A stretch of DNA of 61,127 nt from Streptomyces spinoverrucosus (GTDB taxonomy: Bacteria > Actinomycetota > Actinomycetes > Streptomycetales > Streptomycetaceae). Below, in pieces: positions 1 through 8,180 of the stretch. Position numbers and translations under genes: made by a program. How positions within the stretch are numbered: the stretch's first letter is position 1; each line of letters starts with the position of its first letter. The notes under the pieces are model-generated. The model was not told the origin of the DNA. It saw only the letters and a list, made by a program, of their open reading frames with translations, and did no database searches. The stretch covers positions 1 through 61,127 of the forward strand of contig NZ_JADPZX010000004.1 of the NCBI RefSeq assembly GCF_015712165.1, given 5' to 3'.

Positions 1-10
1 GTGGCGGGGT

Positions 11-156
11 GGCTTCGAAGTGATGATGGGCGCGGCATTGAAGTGATGGCGGGGGATGGGCTTCGAAGTGATGATGGGCGCGGCATTGAAGTGACGGCGG
101 GTACGGCCTCGAAGCGACGCCAGGCGCGGTCCCCGATGTGACCGGGGCGCGGCCCC
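11..156. repeat. Degenerate 23-24 bp tandem repeat array
   Basis: About six imperfect copies of a 23-24 bp unit built on TCGAAGTGATG followed by a GGGCGCGG-like segment run from position 11 to about 156. The second pair of units repeats the first almost exactly: 11-46 and 59-94 are identical over 36 bp (period 48). Later copies decay progressively. The array is upstream of crcB with no gene in between and does not stay open in any frame. It could be a minisatellite or an operator array. Nothing in it identifies a binding protein. Confidence 0.75.
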
Positions 157-306
157 CGGGTTAGCCTGGCGTCCGGCCGCGTTGCGCGCGGCGCGGCGGT
201 GGGGCCCGCCGTACCCGAACCGCGGCGTCGATGCCGCCAACGGTCCCTATTCGCGATGGCAGGTGCCCGCATGTCCGGGCCCCGGGCGAGTAGGAGACGT
301 ACGACC

Positions 307-747
307 ATGACAGCCCCGAAGCCCGAGCAGCTCGGCGTCCCCCGTCCCAGCCAGGCCCCCGTCCTCGTCGCCGTCGCCGTCGGCGGCGGGATCGGTGCGG
401 CCGCCCGCTACGCGGCCGCCCTGTGGTGGCCGGCGCATCCCGGCGGCTTCCCCTGGGCGACGTTCTGGGTCAACGTCGTCGGCTGTGCGGTGATGGGCGC
501 GTTCATGGTGATCGTCACCGAGGTGTGGTCCGGCGCCCACCCACTGCTGCGCCCCTTCTTCGGCACCGGTGTGCTCGGCGGCTTCACCACCTTCTCGACC
601 TACGCCCTCGACATCCACAACCTCGTCGGGAGCGGCCACCCGCGCACCGCACTCGCCTACCTCGCCGCGACAGTGGCGGCGGCCCTGACGGCCGTATGGC
701 TCGCCACCGCGGCCACCCGCGGGGCCCTCACCCGGAGGCGGCGATGA
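307..747 (+). CDS. crcB: Fluoride exporter FluC/CrcB, first copy
   Basis: Product is a 146-residue CrcB/FluC protein, a small four-helix membrane channel that lets cytoplasmic fluoride leave the cell. Family marks are visible: the N-terminal GGGIGAAARY motif, the NVVGC segment in helix 2, and GFTTFSTY in helix 3, which carries the Na+ and phenylalanine-box region. I chose the ATG at 307 because AGGAG lies 10 nt upstream (292-296) and homology begins just after it; an in-frame upstream start at 199 would add unrelated residues. The stop overlaps the next crcB by ATGA. Paired crcB genes in Gram-positives are commonly thought to form an antiparallel heterodimer. Confidence 0.92.
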   Translation: MTAPKPEQLGVPRPSQAPVLVAVAVGGGIGAAARYAAALWWPAHPGGFPWATFWVNVVGCAVMGAFMVIVTEVWSGAHPLLRPFFGTGVLGGFTTFSTYALDIHNLVGSGHPRTALAYLAATVAAALTAVWLATAATRGALTRRRR

Positions 748-1139
748 TCGGGACCTGGCTGCTGGTCGTCGTCGGCGGCATGATCGGCGCCTCACTCCGC
801 TACCTCACCGACCGCTACCTCACCGCCCGCGCGGTGCGGTCCCGGCACGACGCCCGCTTCCCGTGGGGCACCTTCGCCGCGAACGTCACCGGCTGCCTGG
901 TCCTCGGCCTGCTCACCGGCGCCGCGACCGCCGGAGCCGCCGGTTCCCACCTCCAGGTGCTCCTCGGCACCGGCCTGTGCGGCGCGCTGACCACGTACTC
1001 GACCTTCTCCTACGAGACCCTGCGGCTCGCCGAGTCCGGGGCCCGCCTGCACGCGGCCGCCAACGTGATCGGCAGCGTGACGGTCGGGCTCGGCGCGGCG
1101 TTCCTCGGGGTGTCGATCGCCGAGGCCGTCTGGTCGTAG
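744..1139 (+). CDS. crcB: Fluoride exporter FluC/CrcB, second copy
   Basis: A 131-residue CrcB/FluC paralogue translationally coupled to the first copy through an ATGA overlap. It has GGMIGASLRY near the N-terminus, NVTGC in helix 2 and ALTTYSTFSYE in helix 3, the same spacing as its neighbour, so both halves of a two-gene fluoride channel are present. It is slightly shorter than the first copy and lacks that copy's proline-rich N-terminal extension. It ends 64 bp before the convergent desaturase, with a hairpin between them. Confidence 0.92.
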   Translation: MIGTWLLVVVGGMIGASLRYLTDRYLTARAVRSRHDARFPWGTFAANVTGCLVLGLLTGAATAGAAGSHLQVLLGTGLCGALTTYSTFSYETLRLAESGARLHAAANVIGSVTVGLGAAFLGVSIAEAVWS

Positions 1140-1149
1140 GGAGTGCGGG

Positions 1150-1170
1150 GGCGCGGACCACAGCCGCGCC
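1150..1170. terminator. Hairpin between convergent crcB and desaturase
   Basis: Perfect 7-bp inverted repeat GGCGCGG/CCGCGCC with a 7-nt loop in the 64-bp gap between two convergent genes. There is no T-tract, as is usual in Streptomyces. Bidirectional terminator by position. Confidence 0.5.
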
Positions 1171-1203
1171 ACCGCGCCGAGGCAGCGTTCCGGTGGCTTG
1201 GTG

Positions 1204-2265
1204 TCAGTTGCCGCCGCTCCGCAGCGGCTCTCCGACACTCCTGAGGTGGCGCATCGCCTCTCGGTGGGAGGCCAGCAGCCCGGTCTGGTGGTACGGGATG
1301 CCCAGCTCGGCGCAGTACCGCTCGGTGATGACCTGGGCCCCGCCGAGCGCAGGCGTCGGCATGCTGGGGAAGAGATGGTGCTCGATCTGGTAGTTGAGTC
1401 CGCCCATGAAGGCGTCGATGAGCGCCCCGCCCCTGACGTTGCGCGAGGTGAGGACCTGGCGGCGCAGGAAGTCCAGCCGCGTCCCCTCCTCGATCATCGG
1501 CATCCCCTTGTGGTTGGGGGCGAACACCGAGCCGAGATAGATCCCGAACAGGCCCTGGTGGACGGCGATGAAAGCGAGCGCCTTGGCGGGGGACAGGACG
1601 GTGAACAGGGCTCCGAAGTACACCACGAAATGGACGACGAGCAGTGTCCCCTCCAGCGCCGGCCGTTTCATCGACGCCTTCCTCAGCGCCTTGAAGCTGG
1701 CGAAACTCAGATTCAGCCCTTCCAGGGTGAGCAGCGGAAAGAAGAGCGCGGCCTGGTGCTTTCCGATGAACCGGGGCAGCCCCTTTGCCTTGCGTGCCTG
1801 CCGCTGTGACCACACCAGAATGTCGGGGGAGACGTCCGGGTCCTTTGTCTCGTGATTCGGGTTCGCATGGTGCCGGGTGTGTTTGTTCATCCACCAGCCG
1901 TAGCTCATGCCCAGCAGCAGATTGGCGACCAGCAGACCGCCGGCCTCACTGGGGCGTCGGCGAGTGAAGACCTGCCGGTGGGCGAGGTCGTGGGCCGCCA
2001 GACCGAGCTGGCCGAAGACCACGGCCAGAAAAGCGGCGACGATCAGCTGGCTCCAGCTGTTCCCCAGCGCGAGAAACGCCCAGACGCCTCCCGTGAGAGA
2101 AAGGGCCACTGCCCCGAAACGCACGGTGTAATACAACGGCCGGCGCCGCAGCAGCCCGGCTTCTGTTATGCGGCGCGACAGTTCGGAAAAGTCGCTTCCC
2201 TTTTGCTGTTCGCGTTGTTCTTCGCGCGTGGACGAGTTCACCGGGAGCACCATTGGATTGGCCAT
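1204..2265 (-). CDS. Membrane fatty-acid desaturase (acyl-CoA/lipid type)
   Basis: An integral-membrane di-iron desaturase of about 353 residues that introduces a double bond into a fatty acyl chain. The three histidine boxes are present in order: HDLAH, HTRHH and QIEHH. The last, in the form QxxHH, is typical of front-end and related actinobacterial desaturases. Hydrophobic segments precede the first box and lie between the second and third. The start is uncertain: ATG at 2286 and ATG at 2265 are both in frame, neither with a strong ribosome site. I chose 2265 because the upstream codons look unlike the family. It diverges from the FadR-type gene. Confidence 0.85.
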   Translation of the reverse strand: MANPMVLPVNSSTREEQREQQKGSDFSELSRRITEAGLLRRRPLYYTVRFGAVALSLTGGVWAFLALGNSWSQLIVAAFLAVVFGQLGLAAHDLAHRQVFTRRRPSEAGGLLVANLLLGMSYGWWMNKHTRHHANPNHETKDPDVSPDILVWSQRQARKAKGLPRFIGKHQAALFFPLLTLEGLNLSFASFKALRKASMKRPALEGTLLVVHFVVYFGALFTVLSPAKALAFIAVHQGLFGIYLGSVFAPNHKGMPMIEEGTRLDFLRRQVLTSRNVRGGALIDAFMGGLNYQIEHHLFPSMPTPALGGAQVITERYCAELGIPYHQTGLLASHREAMRHLRSVGEPLRSGGN

Positions 2266-2393
2266 GCGCTTCAGTATGTGAACCATTTCCCGGCGACAGA
2301 ATGACGTCTTCCCCCCAAGTGGGGTGCGGGTAGCCCCACCGCCGGAACGGGGGGTCCACCGGTTTGCGGTGCCCTCGGGCCGCCGGCCACCGC

Positions 2394-2423
2394 TTGACAC
2401 CACCCACCGACCACCCGGAGTAT
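2394..2423 (+). promoter_or_regulatory. Candidate promoter giving a leaderless regulator mRNA
   Basis: TTGACA at 2394-2399, an 18-nt spacer, then GAGTAT at 2418-2423. Transcription starting about 7 nt later would begin at or next to the GTG at 2431, so the regulator mRNA would be leaderless. Leaderless mRNAs are frequent in actinobacteria. A CGGAG at 2416-2420 could act as a ribosome site if the transcript starts further upstream. Confidence 0.4.
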
Positions 2424-2430
2424 CACCCTC

Positions 2431-3156
2431 GTGAACCTGTCAGACAGCCAGACAGGTGGGATGGGCCCGCGGCGCGTCAGCGCCATGGAAGCGGTGCTCG
2501 CCCACCTTCGCGGCGCCATCGAGCGCGGCGAGTACGCGATCGGCGACAAGCTCCCCTCCGAGGCGGAGCTCTGCCGCACGCTCGAGGTCTCCCGGCCCGT
2601 GCTGCGGGAGGCCCTGCGCGCCCTGCAGACGATGGGGCTGACCGTGGCCAAGACCGGCAAGGGCACCTTCGTCGTCGCCAACAGCGTCGAGGACCCCACC
2701 TTCGGCGACTACTCGGCCAGCGACCTGCTGGAGGTGCGCCGCCACGTCGAGATCCCGGTCGCCGGGTACGCGGCGCTGCGCCGCACCCCGGAGAACCTCG
2801 ACCACCTCGCCCACCTGCTGGACCGGATGGAGCGGGAGACGGACACCACCGCGTGGGTCGCGATGGACACCCTCTTCCACCTGGCTGTGGCCGAGGCCGC
2901 GCAGAACCCGGTGTTCCGCCGGGTCATCGAGGAGATCCGGGACGCGCTGGCCCGCCAGTCGGCGTTCCTGAACGAGCTGGGCGGACGGCGTGAGCAGTCC
3001 AACCGTGAGCACCGGGCGATCGTCGAGGCGCTGACCGACGGCTCCGAGCAGGACGCGGTCGAGGCCATGTCCCACCACCTCGACCGGGTCGAGACCACCC
3101 TCACCGACATCGTGCGCCCCGCGCGCACGGACACCTCCAGCGGATCCGGCGCGTGA
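2431..3156 (+). CDS. FadR-type GntR regulator of the asparagine/aspartate/glutamine cluster
   Basis: A 241-residue GntR-family regulator. Residues about 20-85 form the winged helix, with the typical LPSEAELCRTLEVSRPVLREALR recognition region followed by the TGKGTFV wing. Residues about 95-225 are a helical FCD effector domain with metal/ligand histidines (FHLAVAEAAQN and SNREHRAI). Its stop overlaps the GTG of the asparaginase gene, so it is the first gene of the run and probably its local regulator. The first codons contain an inverted repeat with GT-N3-AC spacing, the usual FadR/FCD half-site geometry, which suggests autoregulation. Ligand unknown; an amino or dicarboxylic acid from the pathway is likely. 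Confidence 0.88.
   Translation: MNLSDSQTGGMGPRRVSAMEAVLAHLRGAIERGEYAIGDKLPSEAELCRTLEVSRPVLREALRALQTMGLTVAKTGKGTFVVANSVEDPTFGDYSASDLLEVRRHVEIPVAGYAALRRTPENLDHLAHLLDRMERETDTTAWVAMDTLFHLAVAEAAQNPVFRRVIEEIRDALARQSAFLNELGGRREQSNREHRAIVEALTDGSEQDAVEAMSHHLDRVETTLTDIVRPARTDTSSGSGA
2436..2456. promoter_or_regulatory. Candidate FCD-GntR operator
   Basis: CCTGTC-N9-GACAGG, with a nested perfect palindrome CTGTCAGACAG at 2437-2447. The nested core fits the GT-N3-AC pattern of FadR/FCD-type operators. It lies immediately downstream of the predicted transcription start, where bound repressor would block its own operon. Confidence 0.5.
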
Positions 3157-4211
3157 CCCGCGTACCGTCCCACCCCGACCCCTCAGTGAACCAGGCAGTG
3201 ATGTACAGCAGCTCCGTCGCGGACGCACCCCTCGTCCGTGAGCCCCTCCACGCCCCCGTCGCCCACCTCATACGCGCCGGGATCGTCGAGGGCATCCACT
3301 ACGGCTCCGTCGTCGTCCTCGGCGCCGACGGCGAGGTCCAGTTCCAGCTCGGCGACATCGAGGCGGCGTTCTACCCGCGCTCGGCGCTCAAGCCCGTCCA
3401 GGCCGTGGCCATGGTGCGCGCCGGGCTGCCGCTCGACGGCGAGCTGCTCTCCCTCGCCGCCGCCAGCCACTCCGGCGAGGAACGCCACCTCGCCGGCACC
3501 CGCCGCATCCTCGAATTGGCCGGACTCGCCGAGAGCGACCTGCGCAACGTCCCCGACCTGCCGTTCGACCCGGTGGTCCGGGACGCCTGGGTGCGCGAGG
3601 GCCGGATGCCCTCCCGGCTCGCCCAGAACTGCTCCGGCAAGCACGCCGCCATGCTGTACACGGCCAAGCTCAACGGCTGGTCCCTCGACGACTACCTCGA
3701 CCCGGCGCACCCGCTCCAGCAGGCCATCGCCGAGATCGTCGAGGACCTCACCGGGCAGCGCGTCGCCCAGGTGACCGTCGACGGCTGCGGCGCGCCCCTC
3801 TTCTCCGTCTCCCTGCACGGCCTCGCCCGCGCCACCACCCGGATCGTCACCGCCGAGCCCGGTACCCCCGAGGCGCGTGTCGCCGACGCGATGCGCGAGC
3901 ACGCCGAGATGGCCTCCGGCTCCGGGCGGGACGTGGCCGCGTTGATGCGGGCCGTGCCGGGGCTGCTCGCCAAGGACGGGTTCGAGGGTGTGCAGGTCGC
4001 CGCGCTGCCGGACGGCCGGGCCGTCGCCGTGAAGATCGCCGACGGGGCGAACCGGGCGCGGATTCCGGTTGTCGCGGCGGCGGTCGCTCGCGCGGGCGTT
4101 GATCCTGCGGTGCTCGGCGAGTTCGCGGGGGAGCCGTTGCTCGGTGGAGGCCGGCCGGTGGGGTGGGTGCGGCCGGTGCGGGCGTTGGACCCGGCGACTG
4201 CGTCCGTCTGA
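3153..4211 (+). CDS. Asparaginase of the Rhizobium etli type (asparaginase II family)
   Basis: Hydrolyses L-asparagine to aspartate and ammonia. The 352-residue product matches the PF06089 family rather than the E. coli AnsA/AnsB fold. Visible marks are SALKPVQAVAM near residue 75, ASHSGEERH with the serine-lysine catalytic region, CSGKHAAML near residue 160, and the C-terminal KIADGANRAR. The GTG at 3153 overlaps the regulator stop (GTGA), which implies translational coupling. An ATG at 3201 is an alternative that would drop 16 poorly conserved residues. The product feeds the aspartase downstream. Confidence 0.88.
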   Translation: MTRVPSHPDPSVNQAVMYSSSVADAPLVREPLHAPVAHLIRAGIVEGIHYGSVVVLGADGEVQFQLGDIEAAFYPRSALKPVQAVAMVRAGLPLDGELLSLAAASHSGEERHLAGTRRILELAGLAESDLRNVPDLPFDPVVRDAWVREGRMPSRLAQNCSGKHAAMLYTAKLNGWSLDDYLDPAHPLQQAIAEIVEDLTGQRVAQVTVDGCGAPLFSVSLHGLARATTRIVTAEPGTPEARVADAMREHAEMASGSGRDVAALMRAVPGLLAKDGFEGVQVAALPDGRAVAVKIADGANRARIPVVAAAVARAGVDPAVLGEFAGEPLLGGGRPVGWVRPVRALDPATASV

Positions 4212-4251
4212 TGTGACATCCGTTTCGTTCGCTGCTGCGGGCCGCCTGAGA

Positions 4252-4277
4252 CTGGTCGCGCAGTTCCCCGCGCCCCT
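4252..4277. repeat. Dispersed Streptomyces intergenic element
   Basis: CTGGTCGCGCAGTTCCCCGC followed by GCCCCT, in the 105-bp gap between asparaginase and aspartase. From general knowledge of Streptomyces genomes, this G/C-rich segment recurs in very many intergenic gaps. Its function is unknown. Here it splits an otherwise compact run and might act in mRNA processing or termination. Confidence 0.5.
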
Positions 4278-4316
4278 GGGAACCTCACCCTCACCCTCAG
4301 AAAGAAGAACCCCCTG

Positions 4317-5726
4317 ATGACCGCCGCCACCCGCCGCGAGCACGACCTTCTCGGAGACCGTGACGTTCCCGCCGACGCGTACTGGGGGATCCACACCCTG
4401 CGTGCCACGGAGAACTTCCCCATCACCGGCACGCCGATCTCCGCCTACCCGCACCTCATCGACGCCCTCGCCGCCGTCAAGGAGGCCGCCGCCCTCGCCA
4501 ACGAGGAACTCGGCCTGCTCTCCTCGGACAAGGCGGCCGCCATCGTCGCCGCCTGCCGGGAGATCCGGGACGGCAAGCTGCACGACCAGTTCGTCGTGGA
4601 CGTCATCCAGGGCGGCGCCGGCACCTCGACCAACATGAACGCCAACGAGGTCGTCGCCAACCGGGCGCTGGAGCTGCTCGGTCAGGCCAAGGGCGAGTAC
4701 GGGTATCTGCACCCCAACGAGGACGTCAACCTCGGCCAGTCAACCAATGACGTCTACCCGACCGCCGTCAAGATATCGACGGTCTTCGCGGTACGTGGAC
4801 TGCTCAAGGCGATGGCTGTACTGCAGGACGCCTTCGCCCGCAAGGCCGTCGAGTTCCGCGATGTGCTCAAGATGGGCCGTACACAGTTGCAGGACGCGGT
4901 ACCGATGACGCTCGGTCAGGAGTTCTCCGCGTATGCCGTCATGATGGACGAGGACCGCAGCCGTCTTGCCGAGGCCGTCGAGCTGATCCATGAGATCAAC
5001 CTGGGCGCCACGGCGATCGGCACCGGACTGAACGCCCCCGCCGGATACGCCGAAGCCGCCCGCCGACACCTCGCCGCCATCACCGGCCTGCCGCTGGTGA
5101 CCGCCGCCAACCTGGTCGAGGCCACCCAGGACTGCGGCGCGTTCGTCCAGATGTCCGGCGTGCTCAAGCGGATCGCCGTCAAGCTCTCCAAGAGCTGCAA
5201 CGACCTGCGCCTGCTGTCCTCCGGGCCGCGCGCGGGCCTCGGCGAGATCAACCTGCCGCCGGTGCAGGCCGGTTCGTCCATCATGCCGGGCAAGGTCAAC
5301 CCGGTGATCCCCGAGGTCGTCAACCAGGTCGCCTTCGAGGTGATCGGCAACGACGTCACCATCACCATGGCCGCCGAGGCCGGACAGCTCCAGCTCAACG
5401 CCTTCGAGCCGATCATCCTGCACTCCCTGTCCGAGAGCATCACCCACCTGCAGAGCGCCTGCCTCACCCTCGCCGAGCGCTGCGTCGCAGGCATCACCGC
5501 CAACACCGAGGCGCTGCGCGCGAGCGTGGAGAACTCCATCGGCCTGGTCACCGCACTCAACCCGCACATCGGCTACATGGCGGCCACCGACATCGCCAAG
5601 GAAGCCCTGGTCACCGGCCGGGGCGTCGCCGAACTCGTGCTGGAGAAGGGCCTGTTGCCGGCCGACCGGCTCGCCGCGCTGCTGAGGCCGGAGGTCCTCG
5701 CGGGCAGCGGCTCGCCCGCCGTCTGA
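4317..5726 (+). CDS. aspA: Aspartate ammonia-lyase (aspartase)
   Basis: Converts L-aspartate to fumarate and ammonia, the step after the upstream asparaginase. The 469-residue length is standard for the fumarase/aspartase superfamily. The superfamily signature GSSIMPGKVNP is present near residue 320, carrying the mobile catalytic serine loop. The N-terminal EHDLLGDRDVPADAYWGIHTLRA is the typical aspartase opening. TSTNMNANEV and the GRTQLQDAVPMTLGQE segment supply substrate-binding residues. The start ATG follows a purine-rich AAGAAGAA stretch. Confidence 0.95.
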   Translation: MTAATRREHDLLGDRDVPADAYWGIHTLRATENFPITGTPISAYPHLIDALAAVKEAAALANEELGLLSSDKAAAIVAACREIRDGKLHDQFVVDVIQGGAGTSTNMNANEVVANRALELLGQAKGEYGYLHPNEDVNLGQSTNDVYPTAVKISTVFAVRGLLKAMAVLQDAFARKAVEFRDVLKMGRTQLQDAVPMTLGQEFSAYAVMMDEDRSRLAEAVELIHEINLGATAIGTGLNAPAGYAEAARRHLAAITGLPLVTAANLVEATQDCGAFVQMSGVLKRIAVKLSKSCNDLRLLSSGPRAGLGEINLPPVQAGSSIMPGKVNPVIPEVVNQVAFEVIGNDVTITMAAEAGQLQLNAFEPIILHSLSESITHLQSACLTLAERCVAGITANTEALRASVENSIGLVTALNPHIGYMAATDIAKEALVTGRGVAELVLEKGLLPADRLAALLRPEVLAGSGSPAV

Positions 5727-5765
5727 CCTGCGGATGCGCGCCGGGACCGGAGCGGAGGCACACTG

Positions 5766-6695
5766 GTGATCATGACGTCGTCGCTGAGCTACCAACCGGT
5801 CCTGGAGCGCATCGCCGAGGAGATCGAGCACACTCCGGGGCGCGGCCGCCCCGCCGACTACATCCCGGCGCTGGCCGCCCGCGACCCACGCAGCTTCGGC
5901 ATGGCCGTCGCGGAACTGGACGGCACGGTGTACGGCGTGGGGGAATGGCGGGAGCCGTTCTCCGCGCAGTCCGTCACCAAGGTCTACACCCTCGCCCTCG
6001 ACCTGGCCCGCGAGGGCGACGAGCTCTGGGAGCACGTCGGCCGCGAGCCCTCCGGCAACCCCTTCAACTCCCTGGTGCAGCTGGAGTACGAGAACGGCAT
6101 TCCACGCAATCCGTTCATCAACGCCGGCGCGCTGGTCGTCACCGACCGCCTCCAGACCCGTACCGGCGACGCGGCGGGCACACTGCTTCAGTTCCTGCGC
6201 GAGGAGAGCGGCAACCTCGAACTGGACTTCGACCCCGAGGTTGCCGCCTCCGAGGCCGGGCACGGCGACCGCAACGCCGCGCTGGCCCACTTCATGGCCT
6301 CCTACGGCAACATCGACAACGCGGTGCCCCTGCTGCTCGACCAGTACTTCCGGCAGTGCTCGATCCGTGCCTCCTGCGCCGACCTCGCCCTGGCCACCGC
6401 CTTCCTGGCCCGGCACGGGGTCCGCGCCGACGGTTCCCGGCTGCTGAGCCGCAGCCAGGCCAAGCAGGTCAACGCGGTGATGCTGACCTGCGGCACGTAC
6501 GACGCGGCCGGCGACTTCGCCTACCGGGTGGGCCTGCCCGGCAAGAGCGGAGTGGGTGGAGGAATCGTCGCCGTGGTGCCGGGCCGCTGCACGTTGTGCG
6601 TGTGGAGCCCGGGGCTCGACGAACGCGGCAACTCGGTGGCGGGGGTCGCTGCCCTGGACCGATTCACGACGCTCACCGGACTGTCGGTGTTCTGA
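5766..6695 (+). CDS. glsA: Glutaminase
   Basis: Hydrolyses glutamine to glutamate and ammonia. A serine-dependent, beta-lactamase-fold glutaminase of 309 residues. The SVTK motif (SxxK) after EPFSAQ gives the nucleophile and general base. NPFNS, NPFINAGAL, SYGNIDN and the final GKSGVGGGI complete the family marks. The GTG at 5766 has GGAGG at 5754-5758 with 7-nt spacing, better than the ATG two codons later. It lies 39 bp after aspA in the same direction, so the whole run converts Asn, Asp and Gln into Glu, fumarate and ammonium. Confidence 0.93.
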   Translation: MIMTSSLSYQPVLERIAEEIEHTPGRGRPADYIPALAARDPRSFGMAVAELDGTVYGVGEWREPFSAQSVTKVYTLALDLAREGDELWEHVGREPSGNPFNSLVQLEYENGIPRNPFINAGALVVTDRLQTRTGDAAGTLLQFLREESGNLELDFDPEVAASEAGHGDRNAALAHFMASYGNIDNAVPLLLDQYFRQCSIRASCADLALATAFLARHGVRADGSRLLSRSQAKQVNAVMLTCGTYDAAGDFAYRVGLPGKSGVGGGIVAVVPGRCTLCVWSPGLDERGNSVAGVAALDRFTTLTGLSVF

Positions 6696-6776
6696 TCACA
6701 CGGAGGTCATGCGCAGGCTAACCGCCGGAGGGCAACGCGTCGCTTTCCGGCCACCCGGCGTTGACACCCTGACCGA

Positions 6777-8180
6777 GTGTTGGCCATGGCTTCCTCCGTC
6801 GATCTCCGCCGCTGCCAGATGCTCGGTCTGGCCGGTACCGCCTTTCTCGCGTTGGGTGGTGAGACGGCCGGAGCCCTCCCGGTCCGCGAGCTGCTGTCGC
6901 CGTCCTCGGCCGGCGCCTCCCTCGGACTCGTCGGCGTCTACTTCGGCGTCGTCCTGCTGATAGCGGCCTGGGCGCTGCTCGGCCGGCTGCTCCGCGGCCC
7001 CGAACCACCCACACCCCGCTCCCTCCTGCTGGTCCTCGCCGTCTGGGCGGCCCCGCTGCTGCTCGCCCCGCCGCTGTTCAGCCGGGACGTCTACAGCTAC
7101 CTCGCCCAGGGCGCCATGGTCGACGCGCACATCGACGTCTACACGCACGGCCCCTCCCGGCTCGGCGGCCCGCTCGCCGATGAGGTGTCCCCCGTGTGGC
7201 AGCACACGGCCGCCCCCTACGGCCCGGTGTTCCTCGCCGCCGCCTCCGCGCTGTCCGGCCTGACCCGGGGCGAACTCCCCGCCGGCCTCATGGGCATGCG
7301 CCTCATGGCGCTGCTGGGCGTCGCCCTGATGGCGGCCGCACTGCCCCGCCTCGCCCGGCACAGCGGCGCCGACCCGGCCGCCGCGCTGTGGCTGGGCGCC
7401 CTCAACCCCCTGGTGCTGCTGCACCTGGTGGCCGGCGCGCACAACGACGCCATGATGCTCGGCCTGCTCGGTGTCGGCCTGGTCGCGGCGCTGGGCCGCC
7501 GGCCCGTCCTGGGCGCCGTCCTCGTCACCCTCGCCGCACTGGTCAAGGCGCCCGCCGTGCTCGGTCTCGCCGCCATCGTCGTCCTCCAGATGCGCGCGGG
7601 CCGAAGCGCGGTGCGGGCGGTGCTGACGACCGCCGCCGCCTCGGCCGCCACCACGGTCGCCGCGACGGCCGTCGCCGGGACCGGATACGGGTGGATAGCC
7701 GCCCTCAACACGCCCGTCTCACCACAGAACTGGGCGCTCACCAGCCTCCTCGGCCGCGCCACCGGCGCCCTGCTGGAGCGGCTCGGCAGCGACCTCGCAC
7801 CGCTCGCCGTCCCGGTCTGGCACATGATCGGCCTGGTGATCACCGCCGTCGCGCTGCTCGTCATATGGGTGCGGCTGCGCCCGCGCCCGGTGTACGCCCT
7901 CGGCCTGAGCCTCGCGGCGGTGGCAGCCTTCGGCCCGGCCATCCGGCCCTGGTACGCGCTGTGGGGACTGTTCCTGATCGCCGCCGCCGCGCCCAACACC
8001 TCGGTACGGCACCGGGTCGCCGCGGTCACCTGTGTGCTCGCCCTCGGTGTTCTGCCCAGCGGCGGCCCGGCCGACCTCGGGCAACTGGTGCTGGCCGTTT
8101 CCGGCGGCGTACTCGCCGTGGTCGTGCTGTGGCAGGCCCACCAGGCCGCGCACTCCCCGGTCCTGGGGCGTACGGCATGA
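6777..8180 (+). CDS. Polyprenol-phosphomannose-dependent alpha-1,6-mannosyltransferase-like membrane protein
   Basis: A 467-residue polytopic protein of the GT-C type, resembling MptB-like mannosyltransferases that extend cell-envelope mannans using a polyprenol-phosphate sugar. After the second hydrophobic segment comes FSRDVYSYLAQG, an extracellular loop with the acidic residue expected for GT-C catalysis. About eleven further hydrophobic segments follow, with GAHNDAMM in a later loop. GTG 6777 and ATG 6786 are both possible starts, neither with a clear ribosome site. The stop overlaps the next gene by ATGA, so the two act together. Exact acceptor unknown. Confidence 0.72.
   Translation: MLAMASSVDLRRCQMLGLAGTAFLALGGETAGALPVRELLSPSSAGASLGLVGVYFGVVLLIAAWALLGRLLRGPEPPTPRSLLLVLAVWAAPLLLAPPLFSRDVYSYLAQGAMVDAHIDVYTHGPSRLGGPLADEVSPVWQHTAAPYGPVFLAAASALSGLTRGELPAGLMGMRLMALLGVALMAAALPRLARHSGADPAAALWLGALNPLVLLHLVAGAHNDAMMLGLLGVGLVAALGRRPVLGAVLVTLAALVKAPAVLGLAAIVVLQMRAGRSAVRAVLTTAAASAATTVAATAVAGTGYGWIAALNTPVSPQNWALTSLLGRATGALLERLGSDLAPLAVPVWHMIGLVITAVALLVIWVRLRPRPVYALGLSLAAVAAFGPAIRPWYALWGLFLIAAAAPNTSVRHRVAAVTCVLALGVLPSGGPADLGQLVLAVSGGVLAVVVLWQAHQAAHSPVLGRTA

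Noticed and set aside
241..306. Possible fluoride riboswitch upstream of crcB
   Set aside because: GCGATGG at 253-259 recalls the aptamer start, but the conserved downstream part and pseudoknot partners could not be matched, so it was not called.
199..306. Upstream in-frame extension of crcB from 199
   Set aside because: The added 36 residues are arginine-rich and unlike CrcB; AGGAG at 292-296 supports the ATG at 307.
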